Shown: positions 46,561 to 60,162, counted from the first letter of the stretch. The stretch is 64,000 bases of DNA from Hofstenia miamia (GCA_900660155.1 CABFPE010000008.1:1153010-1217009), one strand, 5' to 3'. Notes: generated from the letters alone by a model not told the origin. Made by a program: numbers and translations.

Positions 46561-47800
46561 GAATCACATTTATTGATTTATGTGGCATCAAATCCCTTAA
46601 AAATAAGGAGGAATTGAAGTTAAAAAATTTTTTTATATAAGAGGGGCCAAAAAATTGGACATCATTAGCCTAAAAGATTTTTGGAATTTCAAAATTTTAA
46701 GAATTTTTTGAAAAATTTTTAAGCAGTCAGAACTCATGAGTTCACCACAGGATTACAAACATATAAACAAAATCTAGATAATGGGCTAATTCTGCCTTGA
46801 GAAGAGGCTACCTGCTGCCCCCTGTTTTAATCTCTATAAATAATATGTGCAATTCTTCTTGATTTTTAATCAGGATATATGATTTTTGAAATTTACAACT
46901 TTTTGCCATGTACTTTGTATACAATAACAAGCATATACTTAAGAATTTTTCAGTTGATGATAACATAAAGTGATAGTATTGCTGCACAGGAACAAAGAAG
47001 AATCACATTTATTGATTTATGTGGCATCAAATCCCTTAAAAATATGGAGTAATTGAAATTTCTAAATTTCCTAAATAAGAGGGGCCAAAAAATTGGAAAT
47101 AATTAAAAGACACAAGGTTGTTGTAGATTAAAATTTTAAGAATTTTTTGAAAAATTTTTAAGCAGTCAGAACTCATCACAGGATAGGGAACAATTTCTCT
47201 CTAGATAATGTTTTTGTTATGGTGTGACATGGCTCAATTTCTTTAATCCTGATCGCTTATGGTGTCAATACTTCTACTCAATTGGACTTTAGCAGCCTAA
47301 CTGTTTAAAGAAATGTTTGGGGCTAGCTGATATACCATGTAAATAAAAAATCAAGATTATCTGAATGTTAGGTCTGAAGTGTATTCAAGTCTTTTTTTAA
47401 AAAATCAAAATTTTCAACAATAAATATTCAATCTTATCAAGAAGTATGCCTTGTATAAATTTTTGACAGCACATTCATCAATAAATATTTCAATAGCTCA
47501 ATTTTCTAAATTTCCTAAAGGAGTTGAAGAAATTTATTGAAAATATTTAAAAGACACAAGGTTGTTTTAGATTAAATTTCCATGAATTTTTTAAAATCTT
47601 AAAAATCAATACCATAGAGAATTAATGCCCTTTCACTTATGTTTTGAAATTTTGCTCTGCCATAGCTGTTTTATGTGCCATTATCACTTATTTTGTGTAG
47701 GGTGATCCTTAATTGGACTTAAGCAGCCTAACTGTTTAAAGAAATGTTTGGGGCTAGCTGATATACCATGTAAATAAAAAATCATGACTATCTGAGCCTT
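46561..47800. repeat. Imperfect tandem repeat, period ~440 bp, about three units
   Basis: GAATCACATTTATTGATTTA occurs at 46561 and 46999. AGACACAAGGTTGTT(G/T)TAGA occurs near 47108 and 47552. GTTTAAAGAAATGTTTGGGG occurs near 47306 and 47736. Spacings are 438, 444 and 430 bp. Units share only some blocks, as in a decaying satellite. Confidence 0.75.
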
Positions 47801-48348
47801 AATTATAAGGAATAATTTTAATGAATTTCAAGAAATTGGATTTTTTATGATATAAAATAGTTTTGTTTTTTCAGGATGAGAGGAAAAGAATGAAGATACA
47901 AAGACTAAAATTATTATTGATTATACTCACCAATTGTAAATTTGCAAATTTGAAGAAAAGTTTTTGAAAATTTGGGAAAAACAGCTAGTTTTATTAAAAG
48001 CCCACAAGCTTTTTAAAGATAATAACTGAGTACAGTCTTGAAAAACACATAAGCTTTGCTTAGACTGGTAAATTTTTCCAGTCATGAATAAAAATACTAG
48101 TAAACAGCTTAACTTCAAATTCCTGGCGGGGGTATCCGACTTTAGAAAGCAGTAATGACAACATAACCATGTTGAACAGTAAAGCAGCAATGTCATGAGC
48201 CGCGGCGTGAAGGGGTCAAATAATATGAAGATGGGATTTTGTGTTTGGCAGATCTATGGGTTTTTGTTTTCATCAGTTTCTCATTCTCTTCGATTTATTG
48301 TAATAAAAAGTATTTATCGCTGACTTAACTTTGGGATGACTTAACTTT
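47801..48348. other. Intergenic DNA up to gap
   Basis: No recognisable feature. A short direct repeat GACTTAACTTT(G) lies against the gap edge. Confidence 0.5.
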
Positions 48349-49037
48349 NNNNNNNNNNNNNNNNNNNNNNNNNNNNNNNNNNNNNNNNNNNNNNNNNNNN
48401 NNNNNNNNNNNNNNNNNNNNNNNNNNNNNNNNNNNNNNNNNNNNNNNNNNNNNNNNNNNNNNNNNNNNNNNNNNNNNNNNNNNNNNNNNNNNNNNNNNNN
48501 NNNNNNNNNNNNNNNNNNNNNNNNNNNNNNNNNNNNNNNNNNNNNNNNNNNNNNNNNNNNNNNNNNNNNNNNNNNNNNNNNNNNNNNNNNNNNNNNNNNN
48601 NNNNNNNNNNNNNNNNNNNNNNNNNNNNNNNNNNNNNNNNNNNNNNNNNNNNNNNNNNNNNNNNNNNNNNNNNNNNNNNNNNNNNNNNNNNNNNNNNNNN
48701 NNNNNNNNNNNNNNNNNNNNNNNNNNNNNNNNNNNNNNNNNNNNNNNNNNNNNNNNNNNNNNNNNNNNNNNNNNNNNNNNNNNNNNNNNNNNNNNNNNNN
48801 NNNNNNNNNNNNNNNNNNNNNNNNNNNNNNNNNNNNNNNNNNNNNNNNNNNNNNNNNNNNNNNNNNNNNNNNNNNNNNNNNNNNNNNNNNNNNNNNNNNN
48901 NNNNNNNNNNNNNNNNNNNNNNNNNNNNNNNNNNNNNNNNNNNNNNNNNNNNNNNNNNNNNNNNNNNNNNNNNNNNNNNNNNNNNNNNNNNNNNNNNNNN
49001 NNNNNNNNNNNNNNNNNNNNNNNNNNNNNNNNNNNNN
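48349..49037. other. Assembly gap, 689 N
   Basis: N run, followed directly by a (TA)n tract. Confidence 0.99.
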
Positions 49038-49785
49038 TATATATATATGGCCTATGTAATGCCAACGAACCAATTCTCTATATTTATTTACTGTTTTCAA
49101 AAAATTTTCATCACATTGATATTAAAATGATTTAATGTATTGTATTTCAATGTAGAAATGCAGACATATGTAATCTGGAAAAATCATCTGCAAATATGTA
49201 GAAAGTAAACGTTTTCTGGCTGTTTGCTAGTATCACTCAGATATTATTCTCGCCCTTACTCTAGTGATTACGGGCGGGTAGAGGTATAAGAAATATAATT
49301 ATATATTCTTACTTTCTGAAATTCATATTTTCCAAGTCTTGATAGTTAATGATGTTAGATGTGATTCGGTTAATGTTGGAATTCAAATTTTTCTGGGTAA
49401 GACAAAAAGATCATGTCTGGTATTGGCATAAATATTCAGGTTTATTTCCAACATCGTCGTATATTTATTTATGCCATTAAAGTAAATTCCTGTGTGCTGT
49501 TAGTATGGATGTGAAAAATAACTTGATAGTTTGGGTCTTGGTTAGAAAAGAAAATTCAGAATGAATGATTACTCTAATGGTGGTTAAAAAGGTTCTATCA
49601 ATGTTGGTCTCTTCTTTCGCTAATAAAGGCTTACTTTCAAGCAAGAATATTAGAAAAAATGATGTCTTTTAAGTTAAGAATTACAAAAAATTCATATGAA
49701 AATTGAGAAAATTTGATTCACCAAAATTTTGAGGGAAATCAAAATGCTAAGGAGATCTGGATTGTTTGTAGGTATTATATATTCA

Positions 49786-51035
49786 AAGATTTTACATTGT
49801 TGGAATATATCAATTTTTGTAATGCTACGGTGCATTTCAATTATCTGAACATCTTTGCTCCAAAAAATTTTAACACCATATGTACAGATTAAAGTTTGGA
49901 TAATCGAAGAGGGTATTTTGCCAAACATGTTGATGAAAGATAACTAACCAAGAAAAAAATATTGAAAATTTATGTATAAATTAGTTGAGAGACGTAGGAA
50001 CTTTGCTTTGTTTCTTTCTTTAATGCGGAAAATTTATGCAATTGAATTTTCAAGGCAATGTCGATGAGATTGCAATCACGTTGTCAACTTGAACAATACC
50101 GAGGTTTCTATTAACACTTCTGGTGTGACAATATAAACAGTTTTTTTTAATAAGAATATAAAAATAACTACTCTTGAAATAAGTTTTGGTTTTACTAAGA
50201 CAGCTAAAATTTTTCTGTCCCCATTAGACGAAATATATTTAAGTGTTTATAAGCCCTCTAACGGTAAAGAAATGAAGTGCAAATTTAATATTAACATAAA
50301 ATTATTTGAAATTAAATGCACTCATTTTATCTCGATGTTTAAACAATTCCTTTGCGCTGATGACAGTAGCGTACCCAGGGGGGACATGGTGGAATGTCCC
50401 CCCGTCAGGTTTCCAAATTTAATTTTGACTGGATAAATCAAAAAAAAATTTCGTAAAAAATTGAAAAATTTAAAATCTAGGATCGTGAAATGCATTTTTT
50501 AGGGTCTATTTTCTCAATATTTTCATTAGGGAATAACAATGATGTCCCCCCCCGTCAGAAAATCCTGGGTACGCCCCTGGCTGATGACGCATTATCNAAG
50601 ATTTTACATTGTTGGAATATATCAATTTTTGTAATGCTACGGTGCATTTCAATTATCTGAACATCTTTGCTCCAAAAAATTTTAACACCATATGTATACA
50701 GATTAAAGTTTGGATAATCGAAGAGGGTATTTTGCCAATCATGTTGATGAAAGATAACTAACCAAGAAAAAAATATTGAAAATTTATGTATAAATGAGTT
50801 GAGAGACGTAGGAACTTTGCTTTGTTTCTTTCTTTAATGCGGAAAATTTATGCAATTGAATTTTCAAGGCAATGTCGATGAGATTGCAATCACGTTGTCA
50901 ACTTGAACAATACCGAGGTTTCTATTAACACTTCTGGTGTGACAATATAAACAGTTTTTTTTAATAAGAATATAAAAATAACTACTCTTGAAATAAGTTT
51001 TGGTTTTACTAAGACAGCTAAAATTTTTCTGTCCC
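49786..51035. repeat. ~436-bp direct repeat (49786-50221 and 50598-51035) with N at 50597
   Basis: Both copies start AAGATTTTACATTGTTGG and end AATTTTTCTGTCCC, with small indels (ATGTACAG versus ATGTATACAG). The second begins immediately after a lone N. Unlike the other N joins, the sequence after copy 1 (which contains a hAT-type MITE) differs from that after copy 2. This may be a chimeric join or two alleles with different insertions. Confidence 0.8.
50363..50579. mobile_element. hAT-type MITE, 217 bp, 8-bp target duplication
   Basis: Termini are CAGTAGCGTACCCAGG and, reverse-complemented, CAGGGGCGTACCCAGG (14 of 16 match). Just inside are subterminal GGGGGACA runs. The element is flanked by GCTGATGA at 50355-50362 and 50580-50587. 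An 8-bp target duplication with CAG-starting inverted repeats is diagnostic of hAT elements. With no coding capacity this is a miniature, non-autonomous copy. Confidence 0.9.
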
Positions 51036-51756
51036 TAACGTTTCTTGTTAATCTATCGTAATTTTTATATTTACATGTTCCAAATAGGTCCGCAAAAATT
51101 AGAAGAAAAATAGTAGTTTGAAAAAATGATTTCTTGCAAAAAGTAATTTTTAGTTTGAATTTGGCACCAAGATTCTGTTTAGTAATTTTTATCATGCTAA
51201 ATTTGCACATTCATTATAAGCATTGACAAAGTTAAAGCAAAAAATAAATATTTGTAAATTATTTCTTCGCATAAATAATGTCTTCAATTTCACTTATAAA
51301 GTTCTACAAGAGTTGTCATAAGTGAAAATGTTACCCATTTCGAAAAAGTAAAAAATTCGTTCTAGCAAAAAAATTATTTTAGTTAAAACCCGCAATTTCA
51401 ATTTTTTTTTCAGTTACCCCTGATATTTATATGCCGGATTTTTTGTAAAAATGGAAAGACACTGAATTTCTAATATATGATCCTCTTCAAAATAGAATGT
51501 AGTTCATTTCTTGATTTTGATGATCACAAAACTCTTGATTGCTTGTAAAGTTTATATAATTTGATATTTAAAATTATGGAAGAAATTTTCAGCATTCAAG
51601 TTAAACTTTCCTCTTCCCATGACTGACTAAAAGTACAAAGTAATATCAAATAATATATTATTATCATCTGTTTAAGTGGCTAATAGGTGGTTTAGGTTCG
51701 GTAGATGGAATCCGAAAGTTAGCTAAAACAGCGTTATACAAAATCAGTTTTGTAGT
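51036..51756. other. AT-rich intergenic DNA
   Basis: Nothing recognisable on either strand. Confidence 0.5.
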
Positions 51757-52087
51757 CAGTGTTGCAAGCGGTTCGTATTATAAACGGTTGGCTCGACCTG
51801 GTTCGGTTGGCTTGTAAACGACATAGAACGGTAAGACATTTTCAAGTAACCTAATTCGTCATTTTATTTAGATAAAAACACCTCGATAGTTACAAAATTC
51901 AGAAATTTCGCTTTTAAAATTTCCAATAACATAGAATCCATTAAAAGTTGTTATGAAGTTTTCTCAAATATAAAATTCGATTTGAAAGATTTAAGTTTTG
52001 GCAAATGAATACCAGTATAATATCAAAATTTTCGGTTTGAAACGGTTCAAGTTAGGTCTCTGAAAATGGTAACCACTTGCAACTTTG
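51757..52087. mobile_element. Possible MITE with short inverted ends
   Basis: CAGTGTTGCAAGCGGTT at the left and, reverse-complemented, CAAAGTTGCAAGTGGTT at the right. Internal sequence repeats ACGGTT/GGTTCGG-type motifs in opposite orientation. No convincing target duplication was found, so this is weaker than the other elements. Confidence 0.35.
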
Positions 52088-53149
52088 TATCAGATCTTTC
52101 AATCACAATGTGAAATTTTCTAGACTATAACCGATTTTATATATATATATATATATTTATATATATAAAAATATATTTACAATATACCTTCATAGATTAA
52201 ATATACATTGCAAGTAAAACTTACCGACCAAAACCGGCTTCCGGTAACAGCTATTGCCTACATTCTACACACCCGACCTTAAGATTTGCGGCCGGCACAA
52301 ACTCTGACACTACATTTAAAACGATTGTACGTATGAGAAACAGAAGTCCTATATATTTTGCAATTATAGGATGGTTACACCTTTTTTCTTATATACGTAT
52401 GGATTACTTAATTATATTCATAATCCCAATAGAATCATTTTATTGACAAAATACATCCTTGCTGAAATAGAAAAATATGCATGATGTCAACAAAATTTTG
52501 ACAGTCCTGATGGTTAGAATCTGATGCGCAATTCAAAAAAAATATTATAGATTGTCATAACTCGTAAACTAATAAAAAAAACCAAAATCTGCGGCGCACT
52601 ACTTCTGATTCTGTGCACGTGTGGGTCTGCTTGTCTAGGAATTTCAAACGAAAAAAACTAACCAAGGTTTATTAATACTATCGGCTTTAGGCCCTCTGAT
52701 ATTCAAATAACTTGTAATTGGAAGAATTTGAGATTGAAAATGTTTAATTCTTGCAAACCTTTCTACACAAGTATAATTTTCAATACTGCTATTACATGAG
52801 AAAATTCCAGATATATGTCAATATCTTAAAATTTCAAAATTCGTAATAGTCTTGGAATAGCTGCCTAAAATATGGAGCTAATCTTTTGAATCTTTTATGT
52901 CACACTGATCCGTTTTAAGTTCCAGATTGTTAATAGGCAAATAGATTAAAATATATAATTTTGTAAGTATCTATATTCTCTTAAGACCACAGTGATTTAG
53001 GTTGCTCATGATATATATTTCATTCTATTTGTACAGAATCAGCTACTCTGCATCATGATTTTGCTTTCTGTTAAACTTAAGCTATAAAAAATAAATTGCA
53101 AATCAAGTTAATATAATGTTAAAAAGTGTGTTATTTGTAAGAGCTCTTT

Positions 53150-53660
53150 GCCATGGAGCTATCCTTGTTTTTTTGTTATGAAGCTGGATGGAGGACTAAG
53201 ACTTGCCATTGATTATTGCAGGTTAAATAAAAGCCCATTTCAGATTGTTTCTCTTACCACTAATAGATCAAGTTGTCAGTTATTTGCGTGGTAGTATGTA
53301 CTTGATAACCTTAGATCTAAGTTCCAGATATTGGGCAAATTCCACTAGAAGAACAATCAAAGTGTGAGACATCATTCTTGGTTGATAATGAATACTATGA
53401 ATTTACCATGATGCTCTTTAGGTTAAAGAATGCTCTGGTGACTTGACAGATGTTAATAGTAGTGTACCTGATTTAAGGTTGATACGCCTAATTGATGACA
53501 TAATGATTGCTAATGATAATTTTAAGCACCATTTGCAAATGAGTAAAGAAGCATTATCTCATTTAAGAGAAGCTAATCTTATAGTCTCAAGTTCAAGCCT
53601 AGCAAGTGCAACTTTACACTTGACTCTCCTCACTATTTAGGTTTTAAGTTAAACTCTGAT
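53150..53660 (+). pseudogene. Decayed gypsy-type reverse transcriptase fragment
   Basis: Plus strand in alternating frames: VMKLDGGLRLAIDYCRLNKS (RT finger/palm, DYRxLN-like), then PLIDQVVSYLRGSMYLITLD with the motif A Asp. FLVDNEYYEFTMMLFRLKNA follows, and then the catalytic box LIDDIMIAND near 53490, followed by HLQMSKEALSHLREANLIVS. Its residues differ from the 37.8-kb element, so it belongs to another lineage. No protease, integrase or LTRs were seen around it. Confidence 0.82.
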
Positions 53661-54973
53661 GGTTCTGGAAGTTCCCTGGGAATAAGAAACAAGTTGTATT
53701 TGCTGATACATTCTGTTGTCCAGAGGCTATCATTACATAATACCAATGATAGATCATGTTACACAGTGGTTAGAATCCTATGTGGTTGCTTGAGTGAATG
53801 CTTCTACAGTTGTGAAAGTTGTGCATGATCAATAGATATATAGGTTCACTTTGATCAAAGCAAGCACTTTGTCAGCAAAATGCGGAATAAACTTTTGAAA
53901 ACGTGCAAGACTATAAAGAAATTGACAAAACCATACAGCCACAATCAGATAGTACAGTGGAAAGATATCATACTTTAAGAGACCATTTAATATGTTTCAG
54001 TAACAGTTGGTGTTACACTTTCTTGAGAAGGGCAATAATAATGCAGTCCTTGATTACAATTATTAACACATGAAGTGATGCTTACCAGGCAGGATATTAT
54101 ATATACAATTATATATTTATATTTTGTCAATATTTTAGAATGCAAACAATTTGTTTTCAAAATTTGGGTAGTTAGGTTATAACTAACAGTATGAAAGTGT
54201 TCACAATTACATAAATCAATATAAACATTAGCTAAAGATAATAATTAAACAAGAAAATATTAATTTAAGTATTTTAATAAATATGAGATGAAGAAATTAA
54301 GAATGTCATACATTGTATTTACGTATGGGCATGCTAATATAATATTTTAGCTGATTAACATGCGCGTAGCTTATTAATATTCGCACTTATAGGCATACAA
54401 TATTTTGTACTGCAAAACTTAGCTAAAGCTTATACCGAGAATATGTTGTGTATTCAATACATAAATCAAATAATATATTTAAATATTTCTGTCTATATTT
54501 ATTCTGCTATTAACAATGTTGGAAAAATATTACAAAAGCCGCTAATTTACTCTCTAGCAAAACAAAAGCCTAGAAGTAACTCGTCGAGAATATTTTCAAT
54601 GATAACGTGCTACAAATTACTATTGCATTATTGTAGCATGTTGTTTCTTGTCACTTGGATTTTGTTAGATTTTACAGTAATTCGTTACTTCAGACTGACA
54701 GCTTGGCCAAATTTATAGGATCAGCGCCAAAAGATCCCGATTCAGTCCCAATTTTTTTAAGTCCCAATTTCAAATTTTGCTGGTTTTGATAATGAAATTT
54801 TAACTTTAGTAGTCCGTGGGTGTAACCGTAATCCAATTTATACAACAGCTATTCCCTTGTATGAAAGTGGATGGAATAGCTACTTTTATATTTACATACA
54901 TGTATTAATGTTTAGCATGCTGCTCCTGTTCAGGAGCGGAAAATGATTTTTTTAGATGGGTATAATAATGATC

Positions 54974-55023
<50 letters not shown>

Positions 55024-56454
55024 TGATGCTAAATATTATTTAACACTATTTTTTGATTTTCCTCATTATTTTGGGCAAGTCATCATTTGGTATGATAAAG
55101 GGGCTTTCCTAGCAAGTCTAAGCTTCTTGGATTAGATATTGCAAATATTTCATGTATACAAAATTGTGTAAATCTGATATTTTTGTAATATTACGTATGA
55201 AATAGGCTTTAATTAGGTACTTTTTATTTAGTGCCTGACAGACATAGACATCATCAAATAATTGGTGTTCTAGATTAATTCCTGTACATGTATCGATTTA
55301 CATCTGATCATGCTAAGTGCAAAAATTACAACTTTCTTTAGAGTTACTCGAATTTCTATGTTGTGATATTTTAACGGAAAAAACAAGCTTTGATTCGGTC
55401 GCCTTAATCAAATAAATTCAATACAATTCAAGACGTCGTTTTCTCTGTGAATGAGAAATTAACATATAATCCAAGCATCATTCAGCACTTAACATTTCTT
55501 AAGTAAAACATCTTAAAGAAACTTAATGTGAAAACTGATTCATAAAACCTTTTGCTTTCTTTATAAATGTTTGCTTAAAAGATCATTGTTTAAAGGAATT
55601 CAAAATTTTAATTTTTAGTAATTCTGAACATTAATTACTGGTCTTCATGAGATTATAAAATATAATAGACGTATTGCAACTCAAAATAGGTCAAGAAGAG
55701 AAAGTATTTAAAACACCTGAATGCGTGGTTAAGTTGTGAAGTTTTCACTTGCGGCATGTTGCAGCGTTAGATGTTTATTCTATGACGGCAACTGAACAAC
55801 AATTTTAAGTTTGTCATTAAAATATTCATTAATACAAACGTCTCCCTCTTCCACCTTGCCAAATCTTGTACGTTTTTCAAGGCATTAAAATGGGGACTGA
55901 AGAGAAAACACGCCTTACATGTCTATGCCTAGGCATATGCCAATATGGAACAAAAGGGGTTTAATCCTCGTATGAATACAAAACAAGGACCATTGTGATT
56001 CAGCTTAATTGCCAGTGATAGAAATTTGAGGCTTTGCTGCTCGATGAAATTTATTGATCATTTCAACATATTAATTGCATTGACAAAAGTGTCCATACGA
56101 CACTTTTTTTGTTCCCACCCTCCCTTCTCATTCATAATATAAAATGATGTTTCCTTTATATTCTAATGAAATTGTCATTACTTCGAGATGAAAATGGTAT
56201 TCTAAATTTAGTATTTACAAACTGTATTTTTTACATGGGTGGCAGCAATTAAACACAGTCTGTTGGTCAGGGTCTTCAAAACTAAATCCTAAAAATACTA
56301 AAACAATAGAGAAACAAAGGGAAATAAACCAAAGCAAAACACGCGCTTTTATGCTAGGGGGTAAACCCCTCAAAACCACAATGCATCAAAACTTTCTGCA
56401 TTAAAATGAATATTTTTTAAAAAAAAAATTAATTTATTTTTTGTATAAGTCTAG
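53661..56454. other. Intergenic DNA with a 40-bp (TA)n
   Basis: No genes recognised. A pure TA tract occupies 54978-55018. Confidence 0.55.
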
Positions 56455-56870
56455 AATTTTTTGGGTGCACACAACTCGGATTCGAAATCTACAGGTCTTA
56501 GAGTATCTAGAAATACTAAATTTTAGTTAAAAATCGAATGGGCTTAAGTGTGGGATTGAATTTAGTTTAATGAATCGTAAATTCTGGAAAGTGACATATG
56601 TTAAAAACATGACAATTTTCAACTAAAATTTCTGAAAAACTGAGTAAATTTTTTGGGTGCACACAACTCGGATTCGAAATCTACAGGTCTTAGAGTATCT
56701 AGAAATACTAAATTTTAGTTAAAAATCGAATGGGCTTAAGTGTGGGATTGAATTTAGTTTAATGAATCGTAAATTCTGGAAAGTGACATATGTTAAAAAC
56801 ATGACAATTTTCAACTAAAATTTCTGAAAAACTGAGTAAATTTTTTGGGTGCACACAACTCTATAGTTTA
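56455..56870. repeat. 192-bp tandem repeat, 2.1 identical units
   Basis: TTGGGTGCACACAACTC recurs at 56461, 56653 and 56845, exactly 192 bp apart. The intervening units read the same by eye. The third unit breaks off after about 25 bp into diverged sequence, followed by a lone N (56934) and (TA)n. Confidence 0.92.
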
Positions 56871-56999
56871 ACTATAGATAGTTAAAAATCGAATAACCTT
56901 AAGAGTGAGAATGAATATCATATTAGTAAATCANATATATATATATATATATACGGTCGCTAATTGTTATTGGTTTTATACCTAGAGAATACACAAGCT

Positions 57000-58227
57000 G
57001 TTCGGCCGGTTAATGTCAAAATGTCATATTTTGAGCATGCGTAATTGCCTTACGATTCATTTAATAGACCATACCAAATTTGGGCTCAAGGGGAGCATTT
57101 CTTAAAAAATATATGAAAATGAAAAAATTTGGATTCATATGCCATTTCAACTATTATAAATGCGCCTTTAGACTAATTTTTACATTTTCAATAAATTGGG
57201 GGGGGGCGTTTTCTATATCTGATATTATTTCAAGTTGGCAGTTGGTATTAGCAGTTCTTCCCAGCAAAAATGAGGTCCGCTTTAGGCCATGTCAAATATG
57301 CTGATTTCAGCCGGGATATGTCCAATTTTGGCCAGTTTTCTATCGGCATCAGTAAACTACATGCTTAAGCCATTTCTAATATCAGAATTTGAAAATCTGC
57401 GTAGGGACCAGTCTTGTTTCATAATAAAACGTAGGGCCCATATATATCAGATAACCTATAACAGAGTGCCCGTATATATTTGGCCCACCCGAATATATAT
57501 ATATATACATAGATCTATATATATATATATAAATGCAGTCTAACTTCATAACTTGGTAATAATAACAATGCTAAAAACAAGCTCTGAATAATATCGTGCA
57601 TGAAATTATTAATGATTATGAATTTTTGACATCTATATTCTAAAATAATTGAAAAATTGTTCCACGTTAACTGTTAATAGTTTGTATTATTATATATTAG
57701 AAATATTCGAATTTGGCGTTTAATATTGGCTTAGCATTTCTACACATTTCCAAATCCAACAATTAATGTTTTTAGCAACATTCAGTTTTGAAATGTCAAT
57801 AGATGCTGACGGGATATTTAATATTATCCATGTAAATTCTGTTTTAGATTTGTAAAAAAAGGAATCCACCTTCGTTATTTCGTGAAAGGAAGCCATAATT
57901 TCTAGAAATTACATCATAAAAATATTAAAAGGTGAGCTTTAAATAACAATAGTACCTAAACATTTAATCAGTACATATCAATTTATAAATCAATTGTTTA
58001 TATAGCAGCAATGAAGACATTCCTACAGAGGTTGGTGAAATGCTTAATTGAATATATGATTGCTGGTGTTATTTTTGTTAACATAAGAAGAAATTAAACG
58101 GTTAAAATTTGACGTAATCTGAAGTCATCTCTTAACATCTCAGCATTTCAATTCCACTTTTTTAACTGTAATTTGTATATTTTTTATTATAGCGTTAGGT
58201 ATTTTTGATATTTCTGAAATGTTATTT
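57000..58227. other. Intergenic DNA with (TA)n tracts
   Basis: No reading frame with protein-like composition was seen. TA tracts lie near 57496-57530. Confidence 0.5.
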
Positions 58228-58485
58228 GTTTTGCTGGTAGAAACAAGTCTTAGCTTCAAAATGGATAAAAAATTTTTGCTCCAGCTATTATTCTAATGGG
58301 GTCTCTGAGTAAAATATTTCTATACTTTTCCAAGGGGAAATATTGATTTTTCGAATGTTTTCGCTAATTCTGTTGTTGCAAGTTTTAAATCTAAAAATGT
58401 CATTTATTGCGTAGATAGACACACGTCTTAGCTTCAAATTGAATGAATTTTTTTGCTCTAGCTATTATTCTAATGGGTCAACTTC
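58228..58485. repeat. Diverged direct repeat, spacing ~173 bp
   Basis: GTCTTAGCTTCAAA followed by TTTTTGCTC(C/T)AGCTATTAT and TCTAATGGG occurs at about 58246-58300 and 58420-58478. Confidence 0.7.
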
Positions 58486-60084
58486 ACACCAATGTAATAA
58501 TTACTCGTACAAACAGAGCATATATAGAAACGTGATAAATTTCTCTCTGTAACCTCACATTTTGCCATTACATTTGCTTTGAAGTAAGCAAAAAATGGTA
58601 ATTTCAATAATTTACCAAAAGAATTTAGGATTTTACATTTAATGAAGTGAAGCAGATTTTCATAAAGGCTGGATACCCCAGTAAGAAGCTTAGAAAACAT
58701 TTAAGCTAAGCTTAACATTATATATAATTTTTAACATACTTTAAGCAATTGATTGTCAAATTATAATTTTGTTTATTATGAATAATATCATCATATTTTA
58801 ATCCAATTTTTACAACATCAATATTTCTAGTAACCAAAAAGATATTGATAATTGCTACTTTTTTAAATTAGTTCCTTCAACTAACTTGTTATATATAGTA
58901 GTAATCTATGGGAAAAGTGTTTTTCTCCTCATTCAGCCTTTTGCTCACAGGTGCCGGTTATGATGTGGTACCATTAGTGGGGCGGTACGAATTCTCATTA
59001 GGTGCGGGGGCAATGTACAAATTTTACCTAACATACTAGATAACTAAGTGTACCTTTACTGTTTAAATTGTAAAATGTAGTGAGATTTTTTCTGCTATTT
59101 CTATTCTAGGAGGACAACTGCTCCTTGCTTGCGGCGCAATTGGGTACCATACCATTATGTACCATATTAGGAATACTATAATTGTATGATAGAAAACGAA
59201 TTTATGGCCATTATAGATGTCAAACTTAAAAGTATTGTTGTGCTGTAATTGAAATCCACAAATTTATTGTTACATATACAGTAATTATATTGAGATTCAA
59301 GGAAATTATATAGTTGTATGTCATTTATGTTATACACAATAATTCTATGGGAAATATTTATTTTAAATTGTTTTAAACAAGAAAAACATCACTTTGATAG
59401 AATTATAATTTGTGAGTGTTGTGCAAAACTTTAGTAAGCAGCGTTATTAGAAAACACAAATACTATAGAAGAAGTTGTTTCCTACTTAAAAGAGTAGATT
59501 ACAAACAAATACAAACTATTAATTTGTTTTCATTTTCAATGTTTGCGCCCAACAAAGCGAGTTGTATTGGAAAACAAACAAAAAATTGTTTTATTTTCAA
59601 AATTTGTTTCTGAATGTTTTTGCAACCTAGTTAATTGCTTGTGATATCACTACAATTTCAAATTATATAAAAATTGTTGTTCGTGAATTTTAGCTTGCAA
59701 TTTGGCAATTATTTTGTGAATTTTTGGAAAGCATGTTATTAATTTGCTATACCACACGTATCCTAGATGCATTTTACCAGCATTCACCATCTATTATATA
59801 ATGGCGATGTTGCATGAACGAAATTTAAAATATTGGAATTATGAATTGCTAACAAATTTCGACTAGGCATAAATTAGCCATACCATAAATGACATCCATG
59901 CTTTGGTTAACACAGTGAAATTATTAGTTACATGAATTTTTAGATCAATATATTCAATAAATGGGATTCTCTAAATATTTATGTGATAGCAAAATTATTT
60001 TCAACTTGTAAATGTTCCCTCATCACATATAACTCACGTTTTACGTTAGCACAGCACAACAAAGAAATTATTTCACTTGATATT
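58486..60084. other. Intergenic DNA without recognisable features
   Basis: AT-rich sequence. A slightly GC-richer stretch near 58950-59010 and 59110-59160 has repeated GGTACCAT motifs but no clear structure. Confidence 0.5.
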
Positions 60085-60162
60085 ACACGTTTTTTAATAA
60101 GAAACCAGTTTATAAGAAATCTACATGTAGAATCTCGAAAAACTAAGAAACTTTTGGAACTA

